Part shown: positions 63,041 to 64,000 of the stretch, in pieces | How the letters are laid out: each line of letters begins with the position of its first letter | Position numbering within the stretch: the first letter of the stretch is position 1 | NCBI GenBank assembly: GCA_965207565.1 | Contig: CBDBMQ010000008.1 | Coordinates: 1 to 64,000, forward strand | Direction of reading: 5' to 3' | DNA: 64,000 nucleotides | From: Bin80 sp965207565 | GTDB lineage: Bacteria; Bacteroidota; Rhodothermia; Rhodothermales; Bin80 | Position numbers and translations under genes: made by a program | The notes under the pieces: generated by a model | The model's database searches: none | Seen by the model: only the letters and a program-made list of their open reading frames with translations | What the model was told of the DNA's origin: nothing

Positions 63041-63385
63041 CTGCTACTCTTATATATTGATCAGCACAGCAATAGTTAGGGTACAACGCCTTCGTGATCC
63101 CAGAATGAATACTATAGAACAGCAAGCTAAAAGAGCCACGGCGGCGGCTCCTAGCATTACATGTAGAAAAGCAGAAATTCACCGTATATCTCGGTTGCAT
63201 GTTCTTAGATGAAGATCCAGTATCCATTCATATATCAAATTGTACTGTCAGCGTTGTACATCCAACGGATGCTTCATATCCCCTCAGCTTCCATTCATGC
63301 GTTGCATAGCAGAAACCAGAAAAACCTCATATTGACCAGAACCTCAACGTTGTATTGAATACAGAATTCCTCAAAGACTCAAAAA
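63041..63385. other. Gap between PAPS-reductase and helicase genes
   Basis: About 345 AT-rich bases without a gene on either strand. It contains a minus-strand hairpin with a short T-run (63129-63150) and must carry the promoter of the helicase-to-receiver transcript if that hairpin terminates. Confidence 0.45.
63129..63150 (-). terminator. Possible terminator after the PAPS-reductase gene
   Basis: Minus-strand GAGCC pairs with GGCTC around a GC-rich loop and is followed by TTTT. The stem is short and it lies about 235 bases beyond the stop, so the call is tentative. Confidence 0.35.
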
Positions 63386-64000
63386 TCACAAGTGACAGAT
63401 ATTACATCCGGTGCTGCTATCCTCCAAATCGCGTACCTCGTCAAAAAATTGCTCCATAAGTGTCAAATTGGTACGCTTGCTGCGTAGCTGTTCTTCACGC
63501 TTTTTAGTGCGGCGCTTGATATCGGCAATACGTTCTGGTTCTGAAAGTTCTTCAAGAGATTCGTCATCTGCCCAGGTGAAGCGTTCGCTTCTTTCTGGAT
63601 CAACTTTCTCGTACGCCTTGGCCTGCTCATACAGATCTGGATGATTTTCCAGGAGACCCACCCATTCACTTTTTCGCTGAAAAAAGCAAAAGTAACATCC
63701 GCTCCGTGAGCGCCAGCGATAGTATTCGGGGTAACCAACACCGCTATCCTCAAGAATACGATATACATCATCCTTGGCAAGACTATCTTCGATAAACGGG
63801 AAAATAGTCGTGATATTGGGCTTAGTACTGATGTAGCCTTTGCGATGCTCAAAATACTTGCGTCTTGTTTTTCGATCCACTCGCCATTCCCCCTCATCTG
63901 CCCGAATACCCACGTAACTGATAACCGGGTTTTCACCGATGTAATCTTCAAATGGCTTTAGCTTCAACAAGCGCGTGCACCAACGGACGTTTGGGCTTGG
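63386..64000 (-). CDS. PAPS-reductase-family protein, C-terminal part (cut by window end)
   Basis: The frame is open to the last base; the visible 204 residues start PSPNVRWCTRLLKLKPFEDY, so the TTG at 63970 is an internal Leu and not the start. RWCTRxxKxKPFE is typical of the PAPS reductase/ATP-pyrophosphatase superfamily, which includes DndC. Further Cys pairs, SGCYFCFFQRKSEW and the terminal TGCNICHL, could bind an Fe-S cluster or zinc. In this context it may handle sulfur or nucleotide chemistry on DNA; the N-terminal PP-loop lies outside the window. Confidence 0.8.
   Translation of the reverse strand, partial: PSPNVRWCTRLLKLKPFEDYIGENPVISYVGIRADEGEWRVDRKTRRKYFEHRKGYISTKPNITTIFPFIEDSLAKDDVYRILEDSGVGYPEYYRWRSRSGCYFCFFQRKSEWVGLLENHPDLYEQAKAYEKVDPERSERFTWADDESLEELSEPERIADIKRRTKKREEQLRSKRTNLTLMEQFFDEVRDLEDSSTGCNICHL

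Noticed and set aside
53688..64000. Canonical Dnd phosphorothioation system
   Set aside because: Only the PAPS-reductase and DndD-like members fit; no cysteine desulfurase or DndB is seen, and the 153-residue protein lacks clear DndE motifs.

Overview
The window looks like chromosome of a Bacteroidota-type bacterium, possibly of the Rhodothermales side of the phylum. The reasons are a gldA-gldF-gldG gliding/secretion ABC cluster followed by a DUF4340-type protein, core genes whose starts mostly lack a Shine-Dalgarno sequence, split E1 alpha/beta pyruvate dehydrogenase, and secreted sulfatases beside a GH88 unsaturated glycuronyl hydrolase. The lineage is an inference; no rRNA, tRNA or CRISPR array was seen.

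Housekeeping blocks with moderate GC. 0-18 kb: Smr protein, class I glutamine amidotransferase, SxtJ-like membrane protein, dnaG with a tiny lipoprotein gene in front of it, polyphosphate glucokinase-dapD, an MFS transporter, and an operon of ruvB (interrupted by a mini-intein), a collapsed beta-propeller lipoprotein and a large FAD/Fe-S dehydrogenase. Then rpoN (frameshifted), hisE-hisG and a class A beta-lactamase-like hydrolase. 22.5-26.7 kb: sulfatase, PLP decarboxylase, KDPG aldolase. 37-53.4 kb: ROK kinase, htpG, DUF4340, gldGFA, isocitrate dehydrogenase, a Dpm1-type glycosyltransferase, pdhABC, a metallophosphoesterase, GH88 hydrolase and a second sulfatase.

Three accessory blocks interrupt this. 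(1) 19.8-22.4 kb: a GC-richer two-gene unit encoding a TerB-like protein with a glycine-rich membrane hairpin and a partner of unknown family. (2) 26.9-36.9 kb: a visibly GC-rich segment with a tyrosine recombinase carrying all catalytic residues, a dif-like inverted repeat in front of it, and seven tandem genes for exported Sel1-repeat proteins. These genes share nearly the same leader and C-terminus, and a conserved element recurs between them and also right behind the recombinase. A methyltransferase-HNH fusion closes the segment. (3) 53.7-64 kb: an AT-richer same-strand cluster that looks like an antiviral or DNA-modification system. In transcription order it holds a PAPS-reductase-family protein (cut by the window end), a PLD nuclease-SF2 helicase fusion, a small helical protein, a DndD/Rad50-like ABC ATPase with Cys motifs, a 153-residue helical protein, a kinase-like protein with two separate GHKL ATPase domains, and a receiver-domain protein. 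This combination is not a canonical Dnd, Ssp or BREX set and is the best candidate for an undescribed system.

Decay is frequent: a frameshift in rpoN, a broken coiled-coil gene with 54-base repeats (7.6-8.1 kb), the propeller remnant, and a decaying reading frame beside the Sel1 array.
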